Origin: Desulfobulbus oligotrophicus
GTDB lineage: Bacteria; Desulfobacterota; Desulfobulbia; Desulfobulbales; Desulfobulbaceae
NCBI RefSeq assembly: GCF_016446285.1
Contig: NZ_CP054140.1
Location: forward strand, 477,501-541,500
DNA: 64,000 nucleotides
Reading direction: 5' to 3'
The stretch's first letter is position 1. Every line of letters starts with the position of its first letter. Positions 55,764 to 64,000 of this stretch are shown here, piece by piece. A model generated the notes under the pieces. It saw only the letters and a list, made by a program, of their open reading frames with translations. It did not search any database and was not told where the DNA came from. Made by a program: the position numbers and the translations under genes.

Positions 55764-56444
55764 TTACAGTTCAGCAGAAGGAAGAAAGGGCTGCAGATCA
55801 CGCTCATAACGACGGAGCACTTTAAATCCCTCGGCCTCAAGAGCAGTGACCGCCTTATCGCCCTCCTGCCTGTCAACCCGGATCACCAGATGCGACACAT
55901 TTGGATACTGCGGTACAGGCCAACAAAAAAAACTTTGAATATTGATGCCCTGCTCCTTCAGAATGGTTGTCACCGCAGCCAGACGACCGGGACGATCGTC
56001 AACCAGAACACCAAGCCGTACACTCTCATCACTCATTCCAATGGCTTGCAGCAGGACAGCCATAACATCTGTACGGGTGACTATACCCACGAGCTTGCTT
56101 CCCTGCATCACCGGCAGCGAACTGATCTTGTGGGTCTGCATGATATAGGCAGCTCGCTCAATGGTGGTATCCGGAGCAACCGTTATGACGGTTTTTACCA
56201 TAATCATACCCACCTCCACCTTCTGCAGGAGGTAGTTCAACTCATGAATACTGAGTGAAGTTGCCGGTGATGCCCAGTTGAGTTTCACGTCCCGGTCAGA
56301 GACAACTCCGACCAGAAGTCCCTGCCTGTCGACAATCAACAGGTGCTCGATGCGATGTTCTGTTATCAGGTCACGGGCTTCAACCAGCGAGGCCTCAGGC
56401 AACACAGTGACCAGGTTGGTACGCATAATCTGTCCGATATACAT
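55764..56444 (-). CDS. CBS-ACT domain protein (AcuB-like)
   Basis: 226 aa from the ATG at 56444 (AAGGAGA site upstream). Two CBS domains (MYIGQIMRTNLVTVLPEASLVEARDLI; GMIMVKTVITVAPDTTIERAAYIM) are followed by an ACT domain (RLGVLVDDRPGRLAAVTTILKEQGINIQSFF). Resembles AcuB-like regulators binding adenosyl ligands and amino acids. Convergent with ftsH, divergent from nothing close. Partner enzyme unknown. Confidence 0.88.
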   Translation of the reverse strand: MYIGQIMRTNLVTVLPEASLVEARDLITEHRIEHLLIVDRQGLLVGVVSDRDVKLNWASPATSLSIHELNYLLQKVEVGMIMVKTVITVAPDTTIERAAYIMQTHKISSLPVMQGSKLVGIVTRTDVMAVLLQAIGMSDESVRLGVLVDDRPGRLAAVTTILKEQGINIQSFFCWPVPQYPNVSHLVIRVDRQEGDKAVTALEAEGFKVLRRYERDLQPFLPSAEL

Positions 56445-56577
56445 GGTGTCTCCTTGTTGGCAAGTCCACTCATTGAACAAACAAAAGACGGGTTTAGATC
56501 AAAAAAAATCCGTCACAAATCAACTCTCCGGCACCGGCTGCATGGGAAAAAATATCTTCGTCTGCTGTAGTGACAGA

Positions 56578-56619
56578 ATCAGTGCAGATCAGTACCGGAT
56601 CAGTGCAGATCAGTACCGG
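56578..56619. repeat. 21-bp tandem duplication at the glnA 3' end
   Basis: ATCAGTGCAGATCAGTACCGG occurs twice head to tail (56578-56598 and 56599-56619). The second copy carries the last codons and stop of glnA, so the first copy is a duplicated, untranslated extension. Confidence 0.9.
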
Positions 56620-57938
56620 CTGAGATAGTGATTCAACTCCCAATCAGTCACAGCGGTCCGAAAACTGTCCCATTCCTTTTCTTTCCCTTCAATATATTTT
56701 TCAAGAATATGCGGGCCGAGTGCTTCTTCAGCAATAGGACTGGCTTTCAGTTCCTGGATAGCCTCGTGAAGGCTGGCCGGAAGACTGTGGATACCGGCGT
56801 CGATCTTCTCCTGAACCGTCAGTTCAAAAATATCGGCATTAATGGGAGCAGGCACCGGTAGATCGTTTTTGATCCCGTCCAGGCCTGCATTCAGCATCAT
56901 GGCAAAGGTCAGATAGGGGTTGCAGGTTGGATCCGGACTGCGGACCTCGGTACGGGTCCCCATGCCGCGGGACGCCGGGATACGGACAAGTACAGAACGG
57001 TTCGATGCGGACCAGGCCACATAGACCGGTGCCTCGTAACCGGCCACCAGCCGTTTATAGGAGTTAACCAGGGGATTACTGATACCACAAAACCCTCGGG
57101 CATTCTTCAGTATACCGGCAATGTACTTGTAGGCAACCTCGCTCAACTGCAACGGATCCTGCTCATCAAAAAACGCATTGCCGCCATCAAGGTCGAACAG
57201 GGATTGATTGGTGTGCATGCCCGAACCGTTAACACCAAAAACCGGCTTGGGCATAAAGGTGGCGTGCAGATTAAAATCTCTGGCTATCGAACGAACAACC
57301 CATTTGAAGGTCACCGTGTTATCGGCGGCGGTCAGCGCATCGGCGTACTTGAAGTTGATCTCATGCTGCCCTTCCGCTCCTTCGTGATGGGAGGCCTCCA
57401 CTTCAAATCCCATTGCCTCCAGAGTCTGGATGATTTTACGGCGGCAGTCGATGCCGGTATCATCCGGCTCGACATCGAAGTAACCGGTGACATCATCGGT
57501 AATCGTGGTTGCCAGCCCCTTCTCGTCACGCCGAAAAAGAAAGAACTCACACTCTGTGCCGACATTCATCGTGTATCCCAGGGCTTTGGCATCAGCGAGC
57601 ACCCTCTTCAGGTTGTTTCGCGGGCACCCTACAAACGGAGTACCATCGGGTTTGTACACGTCACAGATGATGCGTGCGGCATTATACCCATCTTTTGACC
57701 GCCAGGGGAGGACGACAAAAGTATTATAGTCCGGCTTAAGATGCATGTCGGATTCGTTGATACGCACAAATCCCTCTATGGAAGAGCCGTCAAACATGAT
57801 CCGACCGTCAAGCGCTTTTTCGATCTGACTGCGCGGGATGGCGATATTTTTCATAGCACCAAAAATATCAACAAATTGCAGACGGAAAAAATTAACATTT
57901 TTTTCTGCTATGATCTTCATTATTTCATCGCGGGTCAT
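56610..57938 (-). CDS. glnA: Glutamine synthetase, type I
   Basis: 442 aa, the length of the GSI-alpha branch. Conserved segments are EFFLF-type ([16 protein letters not shown], Mg-binding Glu), [39 protein letters not shown] and the glutamate loop [26 protein letters not shown]. The Tyr adenylylation site of the beta branch is not apparent. It assimilates ammonium. Divergent from the PilZ gene across about 440 bp. Confidence 0.94.
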   Translation of the reverse strand: MTRDEIMKIIAEKNVNFFRLQFVDIFGAMKNIAIPRSQIEKALDGRIMFDGSSIEGFVRINESDMHLKPDYNTFVVLPWRSKDGYNAARIICDVYKPDGTPFVGCPRNNLKRVLADAKALGYTMNVGTECEFFLFRRDEKGLATTITDDVTGYFDVEPDDTGIDCRRKIIQTLEAMGFEVEASHHEGAEGQHEINFKYADALTAADNTVTFKWVVRSIARDFNLHATFMPKPVFGVNGSGMHTNQSLFDLDGGNAFFDEQDPLQLSEVAYKYIAGILKNARGFCGISNPLVNSYKRLVAGYEAPVYVAWSASNRSVLVRIPASRGMGTRTEVRSPDPTCNPYLTFAMMLNAGLDGIKNDLPVPAPINADIFELTVQEKIDAGIHSLPASLHEAIQELKASPIAEEALGPHILEKYIEGKEKEWDSFRTAVTDWELNHYLSRY

Positions 57939-58383
57939 GCCTTCTCTCCTTGTCTATGCAACCCCTGATGAGCAACGGCACAGAGCAACAGATGCTGAAA
58001 ACATTCGAAGCTGTTGTGTGCAGTACGGCCATTGACCAGTTTTGCGTCACCTGCAGGGTGAAAAATTGAGTCCCTTATAAAGTGCTGACAATAAATACAT
58101 CAGGATAGTCGATAACGCGTTATCTTTTTACCATCTGCAGGATAAAATATACTATAAATTGCTGTGTATCCCTGTCTCAGCTCGCTTCAGTCCGGCAAAT
58201 AGGATAAGATAGTAGATTAAGTGAACTTGTTTCTGAAGAAATATTACGCAGTACATGCACTGAGCCCCGATCTGAAAGGTATCCGACAGGCGTGGCCCAT
58301 CAACAACAGGATGTGCAGGTACCCCTGACCACTGCTTACTGTGCAACAAATACTTTACCACCCGTACGCTGCAAGGAGCGCAC
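57939..58383. other. Intergenic region with a perfect palindrome
   Basis: About 445 bp between divergent glnA and the PilZ gene. GATAACGCGTTATC at 58111-58124 is a perfect 14-bp palindrome followed by five T, possibly an operator. No gene is recognised. Confidence 0.5.
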
Positions 58384-58761
58384 ATGACTACGGAACGTCG
58401 AAAATATATCCGCCCGGAATCATTACATCTCCTCGACTATCTCATCATTGACGCACAGGGTCGTCTCGGTGAATACGCCATGGCACGGACGTTGAACGTA
58501 AGCAAGGGCGGCATGCTGATCGAAACCCACATTCCACTCGCCAAAGGCCAGCAGGTGATGATCACTCTGGGGTTGCACGAGCAGCTGGTTGACGTGATGG
58601 GAACAGTTATCTACACCACCGATAAGACCGGTTTACATTACAGTGGCGTCGAGTTTCTCCACGTTTCCGACCATGATAAACAGGTACTTGACAGCTACAT
58701 AACCGCCTTTCAACAACAGTATCCCGCTGATACAACACCATACCCCATGGAAAAAGACTAA
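58384..58761 (+). CDS. PilZ-domain protein (probable c-di-GMP binding)
   Basis: 125 aa that is essentially one PilZ domain. The basic N-terminal box R-R-K-Y-I-R (about residues 5-10) and NVSKGGMLIET (about 39-49) give the R-x3-R and the [D/N]-x-S-x-x-G motifs. No effector domain is attached. It lies 26 bp from the end of convergent manC. Confidence 0.87.
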   Translation: MTTERRKYIRPESLHLLDYLIIDAQGRLGEYAMARTLNVSKGGMLIETHIPLAKGQQVMITLGLHEQLVDVMGTVIYTTDKTGLHYSGVEFLHVSDHDKQVLDSYITAFQQQYPADTTPYPMEKD

Positions 58762-58787
58762 AAAAGTCCGACAGGTTGTCTGTACGA

Positions 58788-60197
58788 CTACTTGCTGACC
58801 CGTCCATATTCATCGTCAAAGCGAACGATGTCATCCTCACCGAGATAACTGCCGATCTGAACTTCAATCAACTCCAGAGGAATAACCCCGGGATTTTCCA
58901 ACCGATGGACTGTGCAGCTCGGGATATACGTTGACTCATCCTCTTTCAGCAAAATCGTCTGCTCACCTCTCTGCACCTTTGCCGTCCCTGTCACCACCAC
59001 CCAGTGCTCATGCCGGTGATGATGCATCTGCAGGGAAAGGCTCGCGCCGGGGTTTACTGTAATTCGTTTGATCTGAAAGCGTTCTTGTATCTCAAGCGTG
59101 GTGTAGCTTCCCCATGGCCGAAACACCGTCCGGTGCACATGATATTCACCCCGCTTGTTGTACTTTAACTTGTCAACAATCTTTTTCACATCCTGGGATC
59201 GATCCAGGGGAGCCACAAGAACGGCATCTGCGGTTTCCACCACCATGGTGCTGTCCAGGCCCACGGCGGCCACCAGAGTGTGTTCAGAGCGAATAAGTGA
59301 ATCCTGCACATCTTCAAGCAGCACATCTCCATGCACAACGTTCCCCAGCTCGTCCTTTACACTCACCTCCCAGAGGGCACGCCATGAACCGATATCACTC
59401 CAACCCAGATCAGCCTGGACCACTGCTGCCAGCTTCGTCTTCTCCATCAATGCATAATCAATAGAGTCAGAAGGGCAGGCAGCCATGGCCGTGTCTCCAA
59501 AACGGAAAAACAGACCGTCTCCCTGACCCGCGGCAATGGATTCCGTCATGGCAGCGACAATATCAGGGGCATGAATCTGCATTTCACTTAAAAGCGTATC
59601 TGCGGTAAAGGCAAACATGCCGCTGTTCCACAGGTAACCGCCGCTGGCGTAATACTGCTCAGCAGTGGCAAGATCGGGTTTTTCTACAAAACTGGCCACC
59701 GCATACCCCTCTCCTTTTGCAATGTACCCGTATCCTGTTTCCGGATGATCCGGCACAATACCAAAAGTCACAATCCGGCCCTGCCGGGCCAGCTCTGCTG
59801 CCTCACGCACTGCGACTTCAAATTCCTTTGGTTTAAGAATCAGGTGATCTGCCGGCAACACCAGCAGGACATCACCACCGCGTCCCTGGCTGCTCACATA
59901 GGCTGCTGCCCCGCAAATGGCAGGAGCAGTATTTTTACCGTGAGGTTCCAGAAGAATACGAACATCCAATGGAATACCCAGATCTTCCAGCTGGCTCTTT
60001 GCTAAAAACCGGTGATCTTCACCGACAACGATCAGCGGCGGCAATGTATTTTCAAGTTGCACCACCCGATGGATAGTGGTCTGCAAAAGTGACCGTTCCC
60101 CTGTTAGGCTGATAACCTGCTTAGGGTAGAGTTCCCGGGAGAGCGGCCACAGCCGGGAACCGGTTCCACCGGCCAAAATAATGGGTTGAATTGCCAC
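58788..60197 (-). CDS. manC: Mannose-1-phosphate guanylyltransferase / mannose-6-phosphate isomerase
   Basis: 469 aa, type II bifunctional enzyme. The N-terminal GDP-mannose pyrophosphorylase domain shows ILAGGTGSRLWPLSRELYPKQ, VLPADHLI and FVEKPDLATAEQYYASGGYLWNSGMF. The C-terminal cupin isomerase has HRTVFRPWGSY, RFQIKRITVNPGASLSLQMHHHRHEHWVVVTGTAKV and ESTYIPSCTVHRLENPG. It supplies GDP-mannose. It sits 47 bp downstream of manB. Confidence 0.94.
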   Translation of the reverse strand: MAIQPIILAGGTGSRLWPLSRELYPKQVISLTGERSLLQTTIHRVVQLENTLPPLIVVGEDHRFLAKSQLEDLGIPLDVRILLEPHGKNTAPAICGAAAYVSSQGRGGDVLLVLPADHLILKPKEFEVAVREAAELARQGRIVTFGIVPDHPETGYGYIAKGEGYAVASFVEKPDLATAEQYYASGGYLWNSGMFAFTADTLLSEMQIHAPDIVAAMTESIAAGQGDGLFFRFGDTAMAACPSDSIDYALMEKTKLAAVVQADLGWSDIGSWRALWEVSVKDELGNVVHGDVLLEDVQDSLIRSEHTLVAAVGLDSTMVVETADAVLVAPLDRSQDVKKIVDKLKYNKRGEYHVHRTVFRPWGSYTTLEIQERFQIKRITVNPGASLSLQMHHHRHEHWVVVTGTAKVQRGEQTILLKEDESTYIPSCTVHRLENPGVIPLELIEVQIGSYLGEDDIVRFDDEYGRVSK

Positions 60198-60244
60198 GAT
60201 TAAACCTCAGAGGAGTTGATTGTTCGCGGTTGAATCCGTCCTTC

Positions 60245-61618
60245 TCATGAACGGATTATATGCAGTACATCTGCAGTTATTTGACGCAGTAGTTCCTCAT
60301 CGCCTTTCGTCTCCACATTCAGCCGCAAAAGCGGCTCTGTATTTGAGCGACGAACATTAAAACGAAAGGCCGGGTATTCAATGGACAAACCGTCTGTCCT
60401 GTCCACCACACCGTTCGGATAGTGTTTTTCGATGGCGGCAATGACCTGATCAGGATCCCGTACAGCTGAATTGATCTCACCGCTCACCGGATAGGCAGCC
60501 ATACGGGCATCACATAAGGCTGACAGGGGTGTAGCACGGGTACTCATCAGTTCACAGACCAACAACCAGGGAAGCATTCCTGAATCACAGTAACCAAAAT
60601 CGCGGAAATAATGGTGCGCCGACATCTCGCCGCCGTAAACAGCATTGTGAAGTCGCATGTTTTCTTTGATAAAGGCATGACCAGTGCGGGTCATCACCGG
60701 GTTTCCTCCGCAATGCTGAACAATCTCTCTGGTGTTCCATACCAGTCGGGGATCATGCAGGATAGTGGAACCAGGATGATGCTGGAGCAGCATCTCCGCC
60801 AAAAGACCGACTATATAATACCCCTCAATAAAGCGACCGTTTTCATCGTAGAGGAAACAGCGATCAAAGTCACCGTCCCAGGCAATACCAAGATCAGCCC
60901 GATGTTCACGTACAGCCTGAGCAGTGACTTCACGTTTTTCCGGGAGCAGTGGATTCGGCACTCCATTGGGGAAATTTCCATCCGGTTCGTGTTGAAGACG
61001 GATAAAGGTAAAGGGCAGGTGAGGGGCCAGTAAATCGATAATCGGTCCGGCACAGCCGTTCCCTCCATTGACCACCACCTTCATCGGTCGCATTGCCCGG
61101 CAGTCAACAGAGGTCAACAGATGGCGAAGATAGGCGTCTTTATTCGTTGTCTGAATGTAACTTCCCGCTTTGTCCGCCCTGTGCGCGGCCACCATTTCCT
61201 GCCGGTGAGGATCGGTTGCCATCCTGGCAATCTCCAGCAAACCAGAATCAACAGAAACAGGACGGGCGTCACGCTGGACAAATTTCATCCCGTTATACTC
61301 TGCAGGATTATGGCTGGCGGTGATCATAATACCACCAGCCACCCCCTCTTCAGCTCGACTGAAGACAGCGTGGTAAACCTCTTCGGTACCGCACAGGCCT
61401 AAATCAACAACATCCACACCCTGCTCCAGCAGTCCGGCCACAATGGTCCCGGCAAGTAATGGACTGCTCAGGCGCATATCCCGACCAACAACCACCTTGC
61501 GAATCTGATAGTAATCGACAAAGGCACGGGCTATTCGTTGTGCAATCTGTTCATCAAAAGTATCAGGAATTTTACCACGAACATCATAGGCGGTAAAACA
61601 GGCGGGCAAGGATTTCAT
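60245..61618 (-). CDS. manB: Phosphomannomutase / phosphoglucomutase
   Basis: 457 aa of the alpha-D-phosphohexomutase family. YDVRGKIPDT near the N-terminus, phospho-serine loop MITASHNPAEYNGMKF (about 100-115), metal loop GIAWDGDFDRCF, substrate loop GGEMSAHHYFRDFGYCDSG and the phosphate loop RRSNTEPLLRLNVE. It makes mannose-1-phosphate for ManC; the pair feeds polysaccharide or LPS synthesis. Confidence 0.94.
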   Translation of the reverse strand: MKSLPACFTAYDVRGKIPDTFDEQIAQRIARAFVDYYQIRKVVVGRDMRLSSPLLAGTIVAGLLEQGVDVVDLGLCGTEEVYHAVFSRAEEGVAGGIMITASHNPAEYNGMKFVQRDARPVSVDSGLLEIARMATDPHRQEMVAAHRADKAGSYIQTTNKDAYLRHLLTSVDCRAMRPMKVVVNGGNGCAGPIIDLLAPHLPFTFIRLQHEPDGNFPNGVPNPLLPEKREVTAQAVREHRADLGIAWDGDFDRCFLYDENGRFIEGYYIVGLLAEMLLQHHPGSTILHDPRLVWNTREIVQHCGGNPVMTRTGHAFIKENMRLHNAVYGGEMSAHHYFRDFGYCDSGMLPWLLVCELMSTRATPLSALCDARMAAYPVSGEINSAVRDPDQVIAAIEKHYPNGVVDRTDGLSIEYPAFRFNVRRSNTEPLLRLNVETKGDEELLRQITADVLHIIRS

Positions 61619-61655
61619 AGCGACTGTGTCCTAAAAAAGATGTACTGAAAACAGA

Positions 61656-62246
61656 TCATGGATGTTTCGCCTTTGCCGGCTCAACGTTCTTCTCTGCCGG
61701 CTTGCCGGTAAGCAGGTCACCTGTAATTGCCGGTCTTTTGGGGGTTAAATCAGTACGAAGACGAGGGTCGTCAATAAAAACATGCAACAGTGTCATTCCC
61801 TGGCGCAGAAAAGATGTTGCATACGATGAGCGCACCAGATCATTATTCGCTGACAGACCGGATGCCAGAAACATATATGCCAGAGAACAGATCAAAGCGG
61901 CCTGGCACCCACCAAGTACCATACCGGCCAATCGATTCAACCAACCCACTAAGATCACCTGGATAAAACGATGCAACACTTTACCCATCATTGTAAAACA
62001 AAAAACAGCGATAACAAAAAGAATGGCAAAGCCACAGAAGAAGATTACCTTGGGATGACCGATAACCGAATCGGTTCGTGACAAAAGCGTACCGATATAC
62101 TGTCCGGCAACAATATAGCTCCCGGCCAGAGCACATAGACTCACCAGTTGTCGCATCAGTCCAACCCAAAGGCCACGTAGCATAAAAATGCAGAAGATCG
62201 TTAAAACTGCAAGATCGAGACAGGTCAGTTCATTGATGGTCGGCAT
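61656..62246 (-). CDS. CvpA-family membrane protein
   Basis: 196 aa from the ATG at 62246; an ATG at 62288 would add 14 residues. Four membrane helices (LTCLDLAVLTIFCIFMLRGLWVG, LVSLCALAGSYIVAGQYIG, VIFFCGFAILFVIAVFCFTM, RLAGMVLGGCQAALICSLAYMFLA). The first resembles CvpA proteins, which have been linked to colicin V production and envelope homeostasis. A Pro/Lys-rich cytoplasmic tail follows. 37 bp upstream of manB, same direction. Confidence 0.82.
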   Translation of the reverse strand: MPTINELTCLDLAVLTIFCIFMLRGLWVGLMRQLVSLCALAGSYIVAGQYIGTLLSRTDSVIGHPKVIFFCGFAILFVIAVFCFTMMGKVLHRFIQVILVGWLNRLAGMVLGGCQAALICSLAYMFLASGLSANNDLVRSSYATSFLRQGMTLLHVFIDDPRLRTDLTPKRPAITGDLLTGKPAEKNVEPAKAKHP

Positions 62247-62403
62247 ACAGTATATGTTGGCGGAACCTGATACCAGGCTCTTCTTCATCGGATAAAAAAT
62301 ATGAGCGAGAACAGATTATATACAGCTCTGGATCGCGCGCTCAATCAGGAAACACTACGGACCACACGGCCATAAACGCGAGTCGATTATACAGGATTCA
62401 TGG

Positions 62404-63195
62404 GTGAAGACAACTACTTATCCATCGTCAACCCGGCATTACCTTGAGGTGCTCCTTGCCGACATACGGACAATAAGCACAAGATGGCAGATGTTCGCCC
62501 CTTTTTCCTGTTACCTGGCATTGCTCAATCTGCATCTGCTCCGACCACTACTGGAACGGGACAGAACAGAGAATCTACTCACCTGTCTGCTGAGTCCGGC
62601 TGAATTGAATATCTTTCATGGCTTCAGCTATGATAAACGCCAGCTGGAATGGCTGGGTGGGCGCATTGCAGCCAAATACGCTTTACAGGCCATGAGCTGT
62701 TCCACAACCCCTGCCCCGCACATGTACTCCATCCTTCCAGACAGACACGGCAGGCCGCACATAGCCCAGAAACCGACGGGATGCCCAGCTGTTACCGTCT
62801 CCATTGCTCACAGTTCAGGCTATGCAGCAGCTCTTGCCTGTAGCAAAGGATCGTGCGGGGTCGACATCCAACAGAAAACACCCACCTTGTACAGAGTACA
62901 AAAACGATTTGCCCAAAAGGAAGAGCTACAGGCCTTTGATCCATCTCCACTACCACCACTAACCCGCCTCGGCCTGCTATGGTCAGCCAAGGAAGCCGTC
63001 AAAAAATGTTTCCTGCCGGATCACCCTTCATTTCTCAGCGCTATCAGGTTTACGTCGGCGTACTCTGAACAAAACAATAAGATCTGGATCGGACAGTGCA
63101 GCCTCAGCCATACAGCCCATGATCATGCCACTGTGCGGATGGGGGAAATGGATCAACACCTGATCGCCTGTACCTGGGGAGAGAATAATGCCTGA
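62404..63195 (+). CDS. 4'-phosphopantetheinyl transferase superfamily protein
   Basis: 263 aa from a GTG. The Sfp-type signature is split in the usual way: VTVSIAHSSGYAAALAC (substrate/CoA contact), GVDIQ (about residue 157, metal Asp) and LLWSAKEAVKK (about 198-208, Glu-x3-Lys). It transfers the phosphopantetheine arm from CoA to a carrier protein. The partner carrier is unknown. Overlaps mutM by 8 nt. Confidence 0.85.
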   Translation: MKTTTYPSSTRHYLEVLLADIRTISTRWQMFAPFSCYLALLNLHLLRPLLERDRTENLLTCLLSPAELNIFHGFSYDKRQLEWLGGRIAAKYALQAMSCSTTPAPHMYSILPDRHGRPHIAQKPTGCPAVTVSIAHSSGYAAALACSKGSCGVDIQQKTPTLYRVQKRFAQKEELQAFDPSPLPPLTRLGLLWSAKEAVKKCFLPDHPSFLSAIRFTSAYSEQNNKIWIGQCSLSHTAHDHATVRMGEMDQHLIACTWGENNA

Positions 63196-64000
63196 ACTAC
63201 CGGAAGTTGAAGTTGTCCGTCGCGGTTTACTGTCATTCCTTCCCGGCAGAATTGTGACCGCGGTTGCTGTGGGCAAACATCATCTACGCCGCCCCATCCC
63301 CACCCACCTGCTCACCAGACATATTCAGGGACAGACTTTTCTCACGATTGACCGTCGAGCCAAATATCTCTTACTGCGGATGACAGGCGGGGCAACTCTG
63401 GTCATTCATCTGGGGATGACCGGCAAACTGTCTGTAGTACCGAAGTCAACAACTCTTCACAAACACGACCACCTCCGACTGTCTCTCAACAGCGACAGAG
63501 AGCTTCGGCTCAATGACAGCCGACGATTCGGCACTGTTATGGTGTGGCCGGCAGCAGAAGCCGTTGCCAGTGAAGGTCTATTTTTCGCTCAAACAGGTAT
63601 TGAACCCTTTGACCCCGGTTTCACAAGTGACCACCTGTACACTCTTGCCTGCAGGCGCAAGCTGCCGGTTAAATCCTTACTCATGAACAGCCGGCTTATT
63701 GCCGGTATTGGCAATATCTACGCTAATGAAATCCTGTTTGCTGCCCGGATTCACCCTGCAACTCCAGCTCAATTTTTAAATCGGCAAGACTGGCAACGCA
63801 TCATTGTTGCGACTCAGCGGATTTTACAGGAAGCCATTGAAGCCGGTGGCTCGACCATCGGCGACTTTCTCAATGCCAGCGGCCATCCCGGGTATTTTCA
63901 ATTTCATTTCGCAGTATACCGCCAGGAGGGTTCCGCCTGCTCTGTTTGTGCGCAACCCACCGTTAAAATGACCCTGGCAGGAAGAGCAACCTATTTCTGC
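63188..64000 (+). CDS. mutM: Formamidopyrimidine-DNA glycosylase (3' end outside the window)
   Basis: At least 271 aa, running off the window. The N-terminal PELPEVEVVRRGL gives the catalytic proline and glutamate. TLVIHLGMTGKL, ELRLNDSRRFGTV, the helix-two-turn-helix near ALACRRKLPVKSLLMNS and IGNIYANEILFAARIHP, and the zinc finger (first Cys pair CSVCAQP, then FC at the edge) are present. It excises 8-oxoguanine and formamidopyrimidines. The frame overlaps the PPTase gene by 8 nt. Only the last few residues are missing. Confidence 0.95.
   Translation, partial: MPELPEVEVVRRGLLSFLPGRIVTAVAVGKHHLRRPIPTHLLTRHIQGQTFLTIDRRAKYLLLRMTGGATLVIHLGMTGKLSVVPKSTTLHKHDHLRLSLNSDRELRLNDSRRFGTVMVWPAAEAVASEGLFFAQTGIEPFDPGFTSDHLYTLACRRKLPVKSLLMNSRLIAGIGNIYANEILFAARIHPATPAQFLNRQDWQRIIVATQRILQEAIEAGGSTIGDFLNASGHPGYFQFHFAVYRQEGSACSVCAQPTVKMTLAGRATYFC

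Overview
The window reads as a chromosomal segment of an anaerobic deltaproteobacterium, most likely in or near Desulfobulbales. This is an inference from gene content: indolepyruvate:ferredoxin oxidoreductase with two phenylacetate-CoA ligases and a Liv transporter, a BadF/HgdC-type ATPase, ADP-glucose pyrophosphorylase paralogues, an LPS exporter and Lnt. No rRNA or other definitive marker is present.

Left part (1-16300) is accessory and strongly rearranged. It holds a hemolysin-III membrane protein, an HD phosphohydrolase and an isochorismatase-like hydrolase. It then has two copies of the tRNA-modification gene mnmD: a 5' fragment at 2734 and an intact copy at 7297. Between them lie a histidine-phosphatase remnant, a complete IS630-type element and an 871-aa STAND/NB-ARC ATPase whose N-terminal part carries a HEPN-like R-x5-H motif. 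This ATPase is the best candidate for an undescribed defence protein. Next come a truncated cytosine methyltransferase running into an AEC transporter, a frameshifted DUF4062-TPR gene, an IS3 element whose orfA is split by an IS5/IS1182-type element, a MazEF pair, a second IS3 element, and a junction of a TPR-gene scrap with an integrase scrap beside a tRNA-Arg(CCT). The layout fits a decayed island at a tRNA attachment site.

Right part (16300-64000) is mostly core and well packed. Two glgC-like genes overlap. An NrnA-type DHH phosphoesterase diverges from an LptF/G permease that is followed by a Cys-rich unknown protein and an HgdC-like ATPase. FKBP, the aromatic/branched amino-acid catabolic block (paaK, livFGMH, ACT protein, paaK, iorB, iorA), a DUF3352-like protein, an ABC-F ATPase and an Elp3-like radical SAM protein with rnc follow. 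Then come tRNA-Cys, thpR-nadC-valS, a dGTPase-like gene, prfB with its programmed +1 frameshift, lnt and corC, and tRNA-Lys and tRNA-Arg(TCT). A fused cysteine synthase/cysteinyl-tRNA synthetase with altered HIGH and KMSKS signatures is next, then a DUF721 protein, FtsH, a CBS-ACT protein, glutamine synthetase, a PilZ protein, manC-manB, cvpA, a phosphopantetheinyl transferase and mutM, which is cut by the window end.

Functional themes are translation and RNA modification (mnmD, valS, prfB, cysS, rnc, tRNAs), envelope (lptG, lnt, corC, manBC) and fermentation of aromatic amino acids to acyl-CoA via IorAB and PaaK.
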